Below are positions 16,635 through 24,361 of a stretch of 64,000 nucleotides of DNA, one piece after another. The position numbers and the translations under genes are program-made. Every line of letters starts with the position of its first letter. Positions within the stretch are counted from its first letter, which is position 1. Origin of the DNA: Aeromicrobium sp. 9AM (GTDB lineage: Bacteria; Actinomycetota; Actinomycetes; Propionibacteriales; Nocardioidaceae); NCBI RefSeq assembly GCF_902506105.1, contig NZ_LR733303.1, positions 496,001-560,000 on the forward strand, in the 5' to 3' direction. The notes below the pieces were generated by a model, which ran no database searches, was not told where the DNA came from, and saw only the letters and a program-made list of their open reading frames with translations.

Positions 16635-17357
16635 ATGGCCGAACGACAGGCACCACCGGAGCAGCTGCTCACCCCCGCAGAGGTGGCCGCCCTGGTCTAC
16701 GTGGACCCGAAGACCGTCAGCCGTTGGGCCAAGGCGGGCAAGATCCCCGCCACGCGAACTCCTGGTGGGCATCGGCGATTCCGCTGGTCGGACGTTCAAT
16801 CGTTGATGCCGAAGAATCCGAGTCGGGAACCGCTCCCCGACAAACGCTCCGCGATTGATCTCGCGGTCGCCGAGGCGGTTAAGATCGCGCTGGAGGCACA
16901 GGCCGAGTCGGCAGTACGTGCGGCGGCGAGGGCGCGTCGCGCCAGGGCGTTAGCCGCTTCTGAGGCTGCGCGGCTGGTCGCCGGCGAGGCAGCCTGTGCC
17001 GCCGCCGACATGCGGTCGAGGGGCATCGTGCAAGCGAGCCGACTCGCCGAGGCGGCAGCGCAGGCGAAGAGACTCGTCTCCATCTCGGGCACCGAAGCAC
17101 ACTCGGCTCTCGCCGCGGTTCGCATGGCGGAGACCGTGCAAGCTGCCGCTGATGCGGCATCGGCCGACACTGCCGGGGCGGCAGCCCGTGTCGCCCAGGC
17201 AGTCACCGATACCGCCGCGCACGTGGCGGTGATCGTGGCCGAGTGCGAGGAATCCATCGATCGGGAGACCACCGCCACGGCAGAGGCTCTTCACCGTGCG
17301 ACCGAGACTGCTCGTGTGACCGCCAGGAGCCGCTCGGGGGCCGCTCGGGTCACATGA
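16635..17357 (+). CDS. BldC-like MerR-type helix-turn-helix protein with long alanine-rich coiled-coil tail
   Basis: 240 residues, with AGGAG upstream of ATG 16635. Residues ~10-58 match BldC: LLTPAEVAALVYVDPKTVSR, then WAKAGKIPATRTPGGHRRFR. BldC itself is about 68 residues; here about 170 more follow, almost wholly Ala/Arg/Glu/Thr with few helix breakers, so a long alpha-helix or coiled coil is expected. BldC binds DNA cooperatively as head-to-tail filaments; the tail could replace or reinforce that assembly (inference). Low-complexity composition differs from its neighbours. Confidence 0.8.
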   Translation: MAERQAPPEQLLTPAEVAALVYVDPKTVSRWAKAGKIPATRTPGGHRRFRWSDVQSLMPKNPSREPLPDKRSAIDLAVAEAVKIALEAQAESAVRAAARARRARALAASEAARLVAGEAACAAADMRSRGIVQASRLAEAAAQAKRLVSISGTEAHSALAAVRMAETVQAAADAASADTAGAAARVAQAVTDTAAHVAVIVAECEESIDRETTATAEALHRATETARVTARSRSGAARVT

Positions 17358-17367
17358 CGGTGAGCAA

Positions 17368-17381
17368 CTTCCGTGCGGAAG
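17368..17381. terminator. Hairpin between convergent BldC-like and tetR genes
   Basis: CTTCCG-TG-CGGAAG, a perfect 6-bp stem in the 30-bp gap of a convergent pair, flanked by CAA and a looser AGTTG match. Probably a weak bidirectional terminator. Confidence 0.4.
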
Positions 17382-17387
17382 GAGTTG

Positions 17388-18032
17388 TCAGGAGGCGCCT
17401 ACGTCGTCGGAGTCGACGAGGCGGCCGGCTGCCTCGGCCGTGACCTCGGTGATCTCGTCCAGGGTGATCTCGCCCCCGGGTCGGTACCAACGCCACGCAC
17501 CGCCCACGAGCGCCAGGAGCATGCGCGCGGTCAGCAGAGCGTCGGTGACGCGGAAGACGCCATCGTCCATGCCCTTCTGGACGAGGCCGGTCCAGTTGTG
17601 CTCGATCTCATGGACCAGGGCGCAGCACAGTATCCGCTCTTCTTCCTCTTTCTTTGAGTGCCTCGGGGTCGCGAGCAGATCCATGTGGTTGTGCAGGATG
17701 CGTCGCTGCAACGCGTCGCGGGGGGAGGCCTCGTACGCGCTCGCGACCGCGGCGGACAGCGCTCTGGTCGAGTCGGGGGCGGGCTCCGTGGCGGCACTGA
17801 AGCGCTCCACGGAATCGCTGAGCTCGAGCCGCATGATGGTCAGCAGGCAATGCGCTTTGGACTCGAAGTAGTGGTAGAGCGCGGTCTGCCCGATACCGAC
17901 ATCCTCAGCGATCGCGGCCCACTTGGTGTGCTCGAAACCTGCTTCGCCGAACCGATCGATCGCGGTGGCGATGATGACCGCGCGCTTGGATCGCGGGCCC
18001 TCGGTTTGTTGTGTGTTCCCGGCTGTGCTCAT
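17388..18032 (-). CDS. TetR family transcriptional regulator
   Basis: 214 residues from ATG 18032. The N-terminal helix-turn-helix is clear: RAVIIATAIDRFGEAGFEHT, then WAAIAEDVGIGQTALYHYFE. The all-helical C-terminus (DALQRRILHNHMDLLATPRH and onward) is the ligand and dimer domain. TetR proteins usually repress a nearby transporter or catabolic gene; the MMPL gene is a reasonable target. Confidence 0.87.
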   Translation of the reverse strand: MSTAGNTQQTEGPRSKRAVIIATAIDRFGEAGFEHTKWAAIAEDVGIGQTALYHYFESKAHCLLTIMRLELSDSVERFSAATEPAPDSTRALSAAVASAYEASPRDALQRRILHNHMDLLATPRHSKKEEEERILCCALVHEIEHNWTGLVQKGMDDGVFRVTDALLTARMLLALVGGAWRWYRPGGEITLDEITEVTAEAAGRLVDSDDVGAS

Positions 18033-18193
18033 CGCTGCGATATCCCAACTTGAGAGGCCAGCTTCGACCATGACCTGAACTCGGCTCACTCGTACAGTGC
18101 CATGGGCGAAACCGGGTGGCAACGTCACCCTGCGCCCGTGTCCCCGGGGCTGGATAGGCTGTCACTGTCTGGCGGGGTGAAGGGACGGAGCGA

Positions 18194-18970
18194 GTGGCGC
18201 AGTCGGGTCCATCTGGCGCTGACCGGGGCCGCGCGGCGCTCGCCACCGCTGGGCAGGTCGCCCTCGTCGTCGGGCTCTGGTTCTCCTACCTGCTCTGCCG
18301 GCACCTCTTCGAGGGCTCGGAGCACGTGGCCCGAGCGCACGCCGACGACGTCTGGTCGTTCGAACGTACGCTCCGACTGCCGAGCGAGGCGCGCCTGCAG
18401 GACTGGGTGCTCGGCTCGGACACCGCCGTCCGTGCCATCAACGCGATCTACCAGTACGTGCACTTCCCCGCGATGGTGTGCACGTTGGTCCTGCTCTACG
18501 CCCGGCGCCGCGAGGTCTACGTCTGGTTCCGCAACGTGCTGATCCTGACGACAGGGCTCGCTCTGGTCGGTCACATCGCGTACCCGTTGTCGCCACCGCG
18601 CCTCGAGCCGGCACTCGGGATGGTCGACACCGGCACCGAGTTCGGCCAGAGCGCGTACGCCGGCAAGCCGGGCACCGGCTTCACCAATCAGCTGGCCGCC
18701 ATGCCCTCGATGCACGTCGCGTGGGCAGCGCTGATCTCGATCGCGGTGATCCTGTGCCTGCGTACGCGCTGGCGCTGGCTCGCCCCTGCGTACGCCGTCG
18801 CGATCCTCCTGGTCGTGGTCGTGACGGGCAACCACTACTGGCTCGACGGCATCGTGGGCGTGGGGCTCCTGGCCGTCTCGATGACGGTGTTCCGGCCGCC
18901 TCGGGCGTCTGCTGTCCCCGTTCAGCCGGCGGTCGCCACGCGGGACTCGTTGCGCTTGCGGGCGCGGTAG
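18194..18970 (+). CDS. PAP2 superfamily membrane phosphatase (inositol phosphorylceramide synthase-like)
   Basis: 258 residues from GTG 18194, with GGAG three bases upstream. About six membrane helices. The PAP2 catalytic triads are visible as AMPSMHVAWA (His nucleophile region) and GNHYWLDGIVG (His/Asp), the spacing typical of AUR1/IPCS-like bacterial proteins that transfer or remove lipid phosphate. The 3' 49 bases overlap the end of the convergent CGNR gene. Confidence 0.83.
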   Translation: MAQSGPSGADRGRAALATAGQVALVVGLWFSYLLCRHLFEGSEHVARAHADDVWSFERTLRLPSEARLQDWVLGSDTAVRAINAIYQYVHFPAMVCTLVLLYARRREVYVWFRNVLILTTGLALVGHIAYPLSPPRLEPALGMVDTGTEFGQSAYAGKPGTGFTNQLAAMPSMHVAWAALISIAVILCLRTRWRWLAPAYAVAILLVVVVTGNHYWLDGIVGVGLLAVSMTVFRPPRASAVPVQPAVATRDSLRLRAR

Positions 18971-19494
18971 GCGGCGGCCTTCATCTTGTTGCCGCACGTC
19001 TCCATGGCGCACCACTCGCGTCGGCCGCCGCGCGACGTGTCGAGGTAGGCCTGCGTGCACCCGGGGCGTGAGCACTCCTTGAGCAGGGCCGCCTCGGGAC
19101 CGCCGAGGATGTTGATGGCGTCGCGGGCCACGGTCGACAGCGCCTGGGCTGCGGTCGCGTCGGTGCGCCGGCCGTCCCGGGTGAGCTGAGGGACGACCGA
19201 CGGCTTGCGCGCTGCGTCGTTGACCAGGGCCATGGCGGTCCGGTCGTACGCCTTGCCGGCCAAGCGCTCTGTGACGAGCCCGTAGATCGCCTCCCTGAGC
19301 TCGACCGCGGCGCGGACATCGGTCTGGCGCGAGGCCGTGACCTGGTCGACGATCCCGGACTCGTCGAACCACGAGTCGAGTTGCGCGGGTGAGGTCAGCA
19401 TCTCGGTCGGCGACTCGTCGCGACGTGCGCGAAGGGTCCCGATGAAGTCGAGCGAGAGGTTGCCACAGGGAAACGCGTGATCCATGGTCACCAT
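18922..19494 (-). CDS. CGNR zinc-finger transcriptional regulator
   Basis: 190 residues from ATG 19494 (ATG 19485 also possible). The N-terminal ABATE-like domain begins HAFPCGNLSLDFIGTL, and the C-terminal stress-regulator zinc finger is CSRPGCTQAYLDTSRGGRRE then WCAMETCGNKMKAAAYRARK, ending in the defining CGNR-type motif (here CGNK). Such proteins bind DNA through the finger. It is divergent from a VOC gene, and the 131-bp gap holds three direct repeats that are its likely operators. Confidence 0.87.
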   Translation of the reverse strand: MVTMDHAFPCGNLSLDFIGTLRARRDESPTEMLTSPAQLDSWFDESGIVDQVTASRQTDVRAAVELREAIYGLVTERLAGKAYDRTAMALVNDAARKPSVVPQLTRDGRRTDATAAQALSTVARDAINILGGPEAALLKECSRPGCTQAYLDTSRGGRREWCAMETCGNKMKAAAYRARKRNESRVATAG

Positions 19495-19497
19495 TCT

Positions 19498-19579
19498 GAC
19501 AGGTGACGCACGGAACAACAAACCTCCTTGACCGGTGACGTTCATGGTGGGAGAGTCATAACCAGTCAGACCGGTGACG
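19498..19579. promoter_or_regulatory. Three direct repeats between CGNR regulator and VOC gene
   Basis: GACAGGTGACG at 19498-19508, GACCGGTGACG at 19530-19540 and GACCGGTGACG at 19569-19579, all in the same orientation, starts 32 and 39 bases apart (about three and four helical turns). Ideal placement for a regulator of both divergent genes. Confidence 0.6.
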
Positions 19580-19625
19580 GACGGTATCCGTCAGAGGGGC
19601 CCGAGAGGGTCAAGGAGCAGGAATC

Positions 19626-20069
19626 ATGGACATGAAGCTCGAGGTAGTGGTGCTGCCGGTCTCCGATGTGGACCGTGCCAAGGAGTTCTACGGGGCGCTG
19701 GGTTGGCGGGAGGATGCCGACTTCTCCGCCGACGACGGGTTGCGGGTCGTGCAGTTCACGCCGCCTGGCTCTGAGGCGTCGGTGATCTTCGGCGACAAGC
19801 TCACGACCGCGGTCGCCGGATCGGTCCGGGGGATGCATCTTGTGGTGTCCGACATCGATGCGGCGAGGACCGAGCTGGTCGGCCGCGGTGTCGACGTCTC
19901 CGAGGTCTTCCACGACGCCGGCGGCGTCTTCCACCACGCAGGCACCGAAGGGCGGGTTTCGGGGGCTCATCCCGACCGGGCCGACTACGGCTCGTTCGCC
20001 TCCTTCAGCGACCCGGACGGCAACGAGTGGGTCGTCCAGCAGGTCACGACCCGCGCTCCGGGCCGGTGA
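19626..20069 (+). CDS. VOC/glyoxalase superfamily protein
   Basis: 147 residues, AAGGAG upstream of ATG 19626. Two beta-alpha-beta-beta-beta halves: LEVVVLPVSDVDRAKEFYGA and GMHLVVSDIDAARTELVGRG, ending FSDPDGNEWVVQQVT. Family members are metal-dependent lyases, dioxygenases or antibiotic-binding proteins; metal ligands are not certain here. It is divergent from the CGNR regulator, and its stop overlaps the next start (GTGA), so it forms an operon with a small unknown protein. Confidence 0.87.
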   Translation: MDMKLEVVVLPVSDVDRAKEFYGALGWREDADFSADDGLRVVQFTPPGSEASVIFGDKLTTAVAGSVRGMHLVVSDIDAARTELVGRGVDVSEVFHDAGGVFHHAGTEGRVSGAHPDRADYGSFASFSDPDGNEWVVQQVTTRAPGR

Positions 20070-20368
20070 ACGTGATGGTGACGGAGCAGGTCGTGCTCGC
20101 CGCACTCCAGCAAGCGGCTGCTGCGCACGGGGTGCACGAGGCCGAGGAGCTCGGCGGCGTGTACGACCAGGAGTGGCCGCGCTGGTACGCCGCGCACATG
20201 ACCGAGACGTTGGCGAAGGCGGGTCACCCGGCCGATGCGATGGTGCTGCAGGCGGCGCTCGAGAGTGCCGCAGCCGCGCACGCTGCGCACGAGAAGGAGC
20301 TGGGCGAGAAGGACCCGGACTGGCCCGAGTGGTACGCGGCGCACATGACGCCGGTGCTCAACGGGTGA
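20066..20368 (+). CDS. Small helical protein with two WYAAHM repeats, unknown function
   Basis: 100 residues from GTG 20066 (GTGA overlap; ATG 20075 also possible). The chain is an internal duplication: VLAALQQAAAAHGVHEAEEL...EWPRWYAAHMTETL and VLQAALESAAAAHAAHEKEL...DWPEWYAAHMTPVL, each a helix with HxxHE followed by a Trp/Tyr-rich end. Similar WPxWYAxxM tails occur next to, or fused with, VOC proteins as I recall, so it probably works with the preceding gene product. No named function. Confidence 0.7.
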   Translation: MNVMVTEQVVLAALQQAAAAHGVHEAEELGGVYDQEWPRWYAAHMTETLAKAGHPADAMVLQAALESAAAAHAAHEKELGEKDPDWPEWYAAHMTPVLNG

Positions 20369-20371
20369 GTC

Positions 20372-20734
20372 CTACTGACCCAGCAGGATCTCGAGCAGGT
20401 TCTTCGGGGTCGGCGTGGGAGTCGGTGAAGGCGCCGCAGTCGTGGGCGCAGGCTTGGCGGTCGGTGCCGGCTTGTCGGCCTTGGCGACCGGCTTGACGAC
20501 CTTGACGGCGGGAGCCTTGGGCTCGGCGGTGGTGACGCGTGGCGTGGGCTTCGGCTTCTTGATGGCCTCGGGGCGGCGTTCCGCGACGACAGGGGCGTCT
20601 GCGGACGCCTGCGGCAAGGACGCGACGTGGTCGGCCGGCGCGGTGTCGGCGCGGCTGAACGTGAGCACGGTTGCCGTCGCGATCGTCGCCACGACGGCGG
20701 TGACGGCGACCTTGTGGATCTTGCTCATCCGCAT
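20372..20734 (-). CDS. Secreted or anchored Pro/Lys/Ala-rich protein
   Basis: 120 residues. After MRMSK there is one hydrophobic segment (VAVTAVVATIATATVLTF), either a signal peptide or an N-terminal anchor, followed by a disordered Lys/Pro/Ala/Thr stretch (PTTAAPSPTPTPTPKN) and a short C-terminal end LLEILLGQ. GAGGAG lies upstream of ATG 20734. Probably sits in the cell envelope; no enzymatic domain is present. Confidence 0.65.
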   Translation of the reverse strand: MRMSKIHKVAVTAVVATIATATVLTFSRADTAPADHVASLPQASADAPVVAERRPEAIKKPKPTPRVTTAEPKAPAVKVVKPVAKADKPAPTAKPAPTTAAPSPTPTPTPKNLLEILLGQ

Positions 20735-20809
20735 GGGAGGGCTCCTCGCGGGCGTACGGGCTGACAGTGGGAGTGTGGCGTTGACGGCATCGGCGACGCG
20801 CGAGCCAGC

Positions 20810-20932
20810 CTATCGGTCGGTCTCCTCCTCGACCGAATCGTCTGGAGTCTGGGACTCCTGGAACGCCAGGGCGGTGCACACGTCGAGATGTGCCGCGCCA
20901 AAGGCAAGTGCGACGAGCGTGCGCCGGTTCAT
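20810..20932 (-). CDS. Small hypothetical protein (40 residues)
   Basis: A short frame with a strong GGAGG seven bases before ATG 20932 and a TAG at 20812-20810. It reads MNRRTLVALAFGAAHLDVCT and ends SVEEETDR: a hydrophobic N-terminal half, with one Cys, and an acidic tail. It is divergent from the MarR gene and its start lies next to the ATTCC-NN-GGAAT operators, so it may be co-regulated. No homologue is recognised. Confidence 0.5.
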   Translation of the reverse strand: MNRRTLVALAFGAAHLDVCTALAFQESQTPDDSVEEETDR

Positions 20933-20950
20933 GAGTGCCTCCGGAAATAG

Positions 20951-21013
20951 ATTCCATGGAATGTATGTGCTAGCGTAGCAAACATGATTCCGAGGAATAT
21001 ACTTACGTGGAAT
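20951..21013. promoter_or_regulatory. MarR operators ATTCC-NN-GGAAT
   Basis: Two perfect 12-bp palindromes, ATTCCATGGAAT (20951-20962) and ATTCCGAGGAAT (20987-20998), with centres 36 bases apart, plus a half-site GGAAT at 21009-21013. They sit in the divergent promoter of the small minus-strand gene and the MarR gene. Probable autoregulatory operators. Confidence 0.65.
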
Positions 21014-21027
21014 GTTGATGGTGGAGC

Positions 21028-21471
21028 ATGACCGACCTCGACACGGTGTTCGCGGATCTCGTCCGCTACCAGATCGGCCTGTGGAACGCGGTCGACGCGA
21101 GGCTTCGTGCCGACCACGACCTGCAGCTCAGCCACTTCGAGCCCCTGCAGATCATCGCGGCCCGGTCGGGTTGCCGGGTGTTCGACATCGCCGAGGAGAT
21201 GGTCATCTCGGTCGGCGGCACCAGCAAGCTCGTCGATCGTCTCGAAGAGGCCGGTCGCGTACGCCGCACGGCCAACCCGGGCGACCGCAGGTCGTCGATC
21301 ATCGAGCTCACACCGGCCGGCAGGCGACTGCTGGCGAAGGCGACGGCGACGTACGAGGACGAGCTCGACGTCCGGCTGGGATCGCTGATCTCCGCGGATG
21401 AGCTCGACCGGCTCGCGTCGACGCTCGCGACGTTGCGCTCCGCCACGTCCAAGGGCGGCGACGATGACTGA
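21028..21471 (+). CDS. MarR family transcriptional regulator
   Basis: 147 residues. Winged helix-turn-helix: LSHFEPLQIIAARSGCRVFD, IAEEMVISVGGTSKLVDRLE, and wing ANPGDRRSSIIELTPAGRRL. A Cys in the first DNA-proximal helix region (GCRVF) could sense oxidants or quinones, as in some MarR members. ATG 21028 follows GGTGGAG. It overlaps the quinone-reductase-like gene by 8 bp, making a two-gene operon with two palindromic sites upstream. Confidence 0.87.
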   Translation: MTDLDTVFADLVRYQIGLWNAVDARLRADHDLQLSHFEPLQIIAARSGCRVFDIAEEMVISVGGTSKLVDRLEEAGRVRRTANPGDRRSSIIELTPAGRRLLAKATATYEDELDVRLGSLISADELDRLASTLATLRSATSKGGDDD

Positions 21472-22444
21472 GACGATGCGGGCGGTCGTCCTCGACGCGC
21501 CGGGACCGCCCGAGGCGCTGGTGATCCGGGACCTGCCGGTGCCGACACCCCCGCCAGGCTGGGTCCTCATCGAGGTCAAGGCGTTCGGTCTCAATCGCTC
21601 AGAGCTGCACACCCGGCTCGGTCTGGCCGATGGGGTGACGTTCCCAAGGGTCCTCGGCATCGAGGCCACCGGCGTGGTGGCCGCCTGTCCCGGCGGCGAG
21701 CTCGAACCGGGTCAGCAGGTCGTGACGATGATGGGCGGCATGGGTCGCCAGTTCGACGGCGGCTACGCGGAGTACACCTGCGTCCCGGTGGATCAGGTGA
21801 TCGCGTTCGACAGCGGGCTCGACTGGGCCACGCTCGGAGCGGTGCCCGAGATGCTCCAGACCTCGTACGGCTCGCTGACTGTCGGGCTCGACGCGCAGCC
21901 CGGACAGAGCATCCTGATCCGCGGCGGCACCTCGTCGGTCGGGATGGCGACGGCGATCCTGGCCAAGCAGCGCGGCATGACGGTGTTCTCGACGACTCGC
22001 AACCCGGCGCGAGCAGCGTCGTTGACTGCGATCGGCGTCGATCACGTGATCGTCGACGACGGGGATGTCGCCGCGCAGGTGCGGGCGGTCGCGCCGGACG
22101 GAGTCGACACGGCGCTCGAGCTGGTCGGCACGCCGACCCTGCCCGACACGTTGCGCAGCGTCAGGGTGCACGGCGTCGTGTGCTTCACGGGCATGTTGTC
22201 GAACGAGTGGACCGTCCGCGACTTCTACCCGATCGGCTACCTGCCGCGTGGCGTGCGGCTCACGGGCTACTCGGGTGAGGCGGGCGACCTGCCGGCCGCC
22301 GTTCTCCAGGACTACCTCGACGCCGTCGCCACGGGGGAGGCTCAGGTCCCGCTCGACCGGGCATACTCCTTCGACCAGATCGTCGAGGCGCACCGGGCGC
22401 TCGAGGACGGTCACGGCAGCGGCAAGCTCGTCGTGACGGTCTGA
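21464..22444 (+). CDS. Zinc-free quinone oxidoreductase-like (QOR) MDR protein
   Basis: 326 residues, ATG 21464 inside the end of marR. A medium-chain reductase without zinc ligands: substrate domain AFGLNRSELHTRLG, LGIEATGVVAACPGGELEPG, and cofactor site LIRGGTSSVGMATAILAKQR with STTRNP after strand two, favouring NADPH. Such enzymes reduce quinones or enals. Co-transcription with a possible redox-sensing MarR suggests a detoxification switch for electrophiles (inference). Confidence 0.85.
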   Translation: MTETMRAVVLDAPGPPEALVIRDLPVPTPPPGWVLIEVKAFGLNRSELHTRLGLADGVTFPRVLGIEATGVVAACPGGELEPGQQVVTMMGGMGRQFDGGYAEYTCVPVDQVIAFDSGLDWATLGAVPEMLQTSYGSLTVGLDAQPGQSILIRGGTSSVGMATAILAKQRGMTVFSTTRNPARAASLTAIGVDHVIVDDGDVAAQVRAVAPDGVDTALELVGTPTLPDTLRSVRVHGVVCFTGMLSNEWTVRDFYPIGYLPRGVRLTGYSGEAGDLPAAVLQDYLDAVATGEAQVPLDRAYSFDQIVEAHRALEDGHGSGKLVVTV

Positions 22445-22485
22445 CCGGGAGGCGGGAAGTTCGCCCGGTCGGGTAGTTTCGCGCC

Positions 22486-24150
22486 ATGACGGAGTCCCCA
22501 GGCAACCCGGTGATCCTCGTGGTCGCCACCGCTGAGCACCACGCTGCATTGTCTGACGAGTTCGCGAGCCGATACGCCCGCGACTACGACCTGCATGTCG
22601 TGCAGGGCGGCGCCGAGGCGTACGAGCTCAAGCACTACCTGATGACCGAGGGTCGGCAGATCGCGTTGATCGCGGTCGACCACTCGCTCGAGGGCGGTGC
22701 GCTGCCGATGCTCGACAAGCTGCGCGTGGCGTCGCCGGCCAGCCGGCGGGTGGCGTTGGTGCCGGTGGCGGGTTTCGCGGCCGCCCTGGACGAGCTCAGG
22801 CCGGCACTGGGGCAGGGCCGCCTCGACACGTACCTGATCATCCCGCAGGGTGCACGCGACGAGGAGTTCCACACCGCGATCTCGGAGTACCTCTCGGACT
22901 GGAGCTGGTCCTCCACCGCCCCAGTCGTCGCCGGCGTCCGCATCGTCGACGACGGCTCCCAGAGCGCAGTGCCGGCGATCCGCGACTTCCTGGATCGCAT
23001 GGGCATCGCGTACGAGCGCTTCCATCCGGACAGCGAGGTGGGCCGGGAGCTGATCGCGGCGGTCGACGGCGAGGCGACGCTGCCGGTCGTCGAGACGTTC
23101 AACCGGGGCCTCGTGAACGGCGCGACCGAGCGCGCCGTCGCAGCGGCGTTCTACGGCACGCCGGCCGACCTGGGTGAGGACTTCGTCGCCGACCTGCTGA
23201 TCGTCGGCGGAGGACCGGCCGGGCTCGCCGCTGCGGTCTACGGCGCGTCGGAGGGGTTGGAGACGGTCGTCCTCGAGTCCGAGGCGATCGGCGGACAGGC
23301 CGGGACGAGCTCGATGATCCGCAACTACCTCGGCTTCCCTCGGGGCGTCTCGGGCATGCGCCTGGCGCTGCGGGCGCGGGTGCAGGCCACGCGCTTCGGT
23401 GCGCGGCTCTACACCGGTCGCGCCGTCACGGCGCTGCGCGTGGGAGACGTGCACGAGGTTGACTTCGACGGCGGCACGTTGCGGGCGCGCTCGGTGCTCG
23501 TCGCGTGCGGCGTGACATACCGGCGACTCGGCGTGCCGGCCCTCGAGGAGCTCGAGGGCCGCGGCGTGCACTACGGCGCGGCGACCAGCGTCGCGCGCGA
23601 CATGCAGGGCCGTGACGTCTACATCGTCGGTGGCGGCAACTCCGCGGGACAGGCCGCGCTCCACCTGGCCCGGTTCGCCAACAGCGTCACGATCGTCGTA
23701 CGCCGCGCGAGTCTCGAGGAGACCATGTCGGCATACCTCATCAACGAGATCGCGACGCACAAGCGCATCTCGCTGCGGACCGGCGCACGGGTCGTCGACG
23801 GTGGCGGCGAGGGACAGCTGGAGTGGATCTGCCTCGAGACCTCCGACGGGGCGATCGACCGGGTGCCGGCACAGGGTCTGTTCCTGCTGCTGGGCGCCGA
23901 TCCGGGCTGCAGCTGGCTGCCGTCCGAGGTGGTGCAGGACGAGCGCGGTTTCGTCCTCACGGGTCGTGAGATCCCGATGGACCGCTGGGTCGACGGCCGG
24001 CCACCGGCGCCGCTCGAGACCACGACACCGGGCATCTTCGCTGCGGGTGACGTGAGGTCGGGCTCGATGAAGCGCGTCGCGTCGGCCAGCGGCGAGGGCG
24101 CTGCGGCTGTCTCGCAGGTGCACGGGTTCCTCGCGCCGTCGGCGCCGTAG
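22486..24150 (+). CDS. Fused receiver-like / thioredoxin reductase-like FAD oxidoreductase
   Basis: 554 residues. Residues ~1-130 have a response-regulator-like fold (ILVVATAEHHAALSDEFASR, LIAVDHSLEGG), ~145-220 a thioredoxin-like strand set, and from ~230 a TrxR-like core: LLIVGGGPAGLAAAVYGASE, ESEAIGGQAGTSSMIRNYLG, NADPH site VYIVGGGNSAGQAALHLARF, and C-terminal GIFAAGDVRSGSMKRVASAS. The redox CxxC of true TrxR is missing: the equivalent segment reads HYGAATSVARDM. It is therefore not a thioredoxin reductase in the usual sense. TAGTTT lies six bases before the ATG, suggesting a leaderless transcript. Confidence 0.85.
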   Translation: MTESPGNPVILVVATAEHHAALSDEFASRYARDYDLHVVQGGAEAYELKHYLMTEGRQIALIAVDHSLEGGALPMLDKLRVASPASRRVALVPVAGFAAALDELRPALGQGRLDTYLIIPQGARDEEFHTAISEYLSDWSWSSTAPVVAGVRIVDDGSQSAVPAIRDFLDRMGIAYERFHPDSEVGRELIAAVDGEATLPVVETFNRGLVNGATERAVAAAFYGTPADLGEDFVADLLIVGGGPAGLAAAVYGASEGLETVVLESEAIGGQAGTSSMIRNYLGFPRGVSGMRLALRARVQATRFGARLYTGRAVTALRVGDVHEVDFDGGTLRARSVLVACGVTYRRLGVPALEELEGRGVHYGAATSVARDMQGRDVYIVGGGNSAGQAALHLARFANSVTIVVRRASLEETMSAYLINEIATHKRISLRTGARVVDGGGEGQLEWICLETSDGAIDRVPAQGLFLLLGADPGCSWLPSEVVQDERGFVLTGREIPMDRWVDGRPPAPLETTTPGIFAAGDVRSGSMKRVASASGEGAAAVSQVHGFLAPSAP

Positions 24151-24177
24151 GGCTCGTTCTCAAAGGCGTCTCACCAT

Positions 24178-24193
24178 TCGAACAGGTGTTCGA
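24178..24193. promoter_or_regulatory. LexA/SOS box
   Basis: TCGAAC-AGGT-GTTCGA is an exact match to the actinobacterial SOS box TCGAAC-N4-GTTCGA, and the inner AG/GT pair extends the palindrome to 7-2-7. It lies about 170 bp upstream of the 13E12-type gene and downstream of the reductase stop, so it most likely controls the HNH gene. Confidence 0.8.
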
Positions 24194-24361
24194 CAAAGTC
24201 GGGGTTTGGCGGTATGGTGGTGGGATCGAGGGTGAAGTCTTCGCAGCAATCTCTCGACGTGACTGGATTCGACTGAGACCGGCCCGTGGTGCATCGAGCT
24301 TGGGTGTGCCGCATCTGACAGAGGCCAAGCGTGCGACCGCTCTTCGTTCTTGAGGTGTGTC

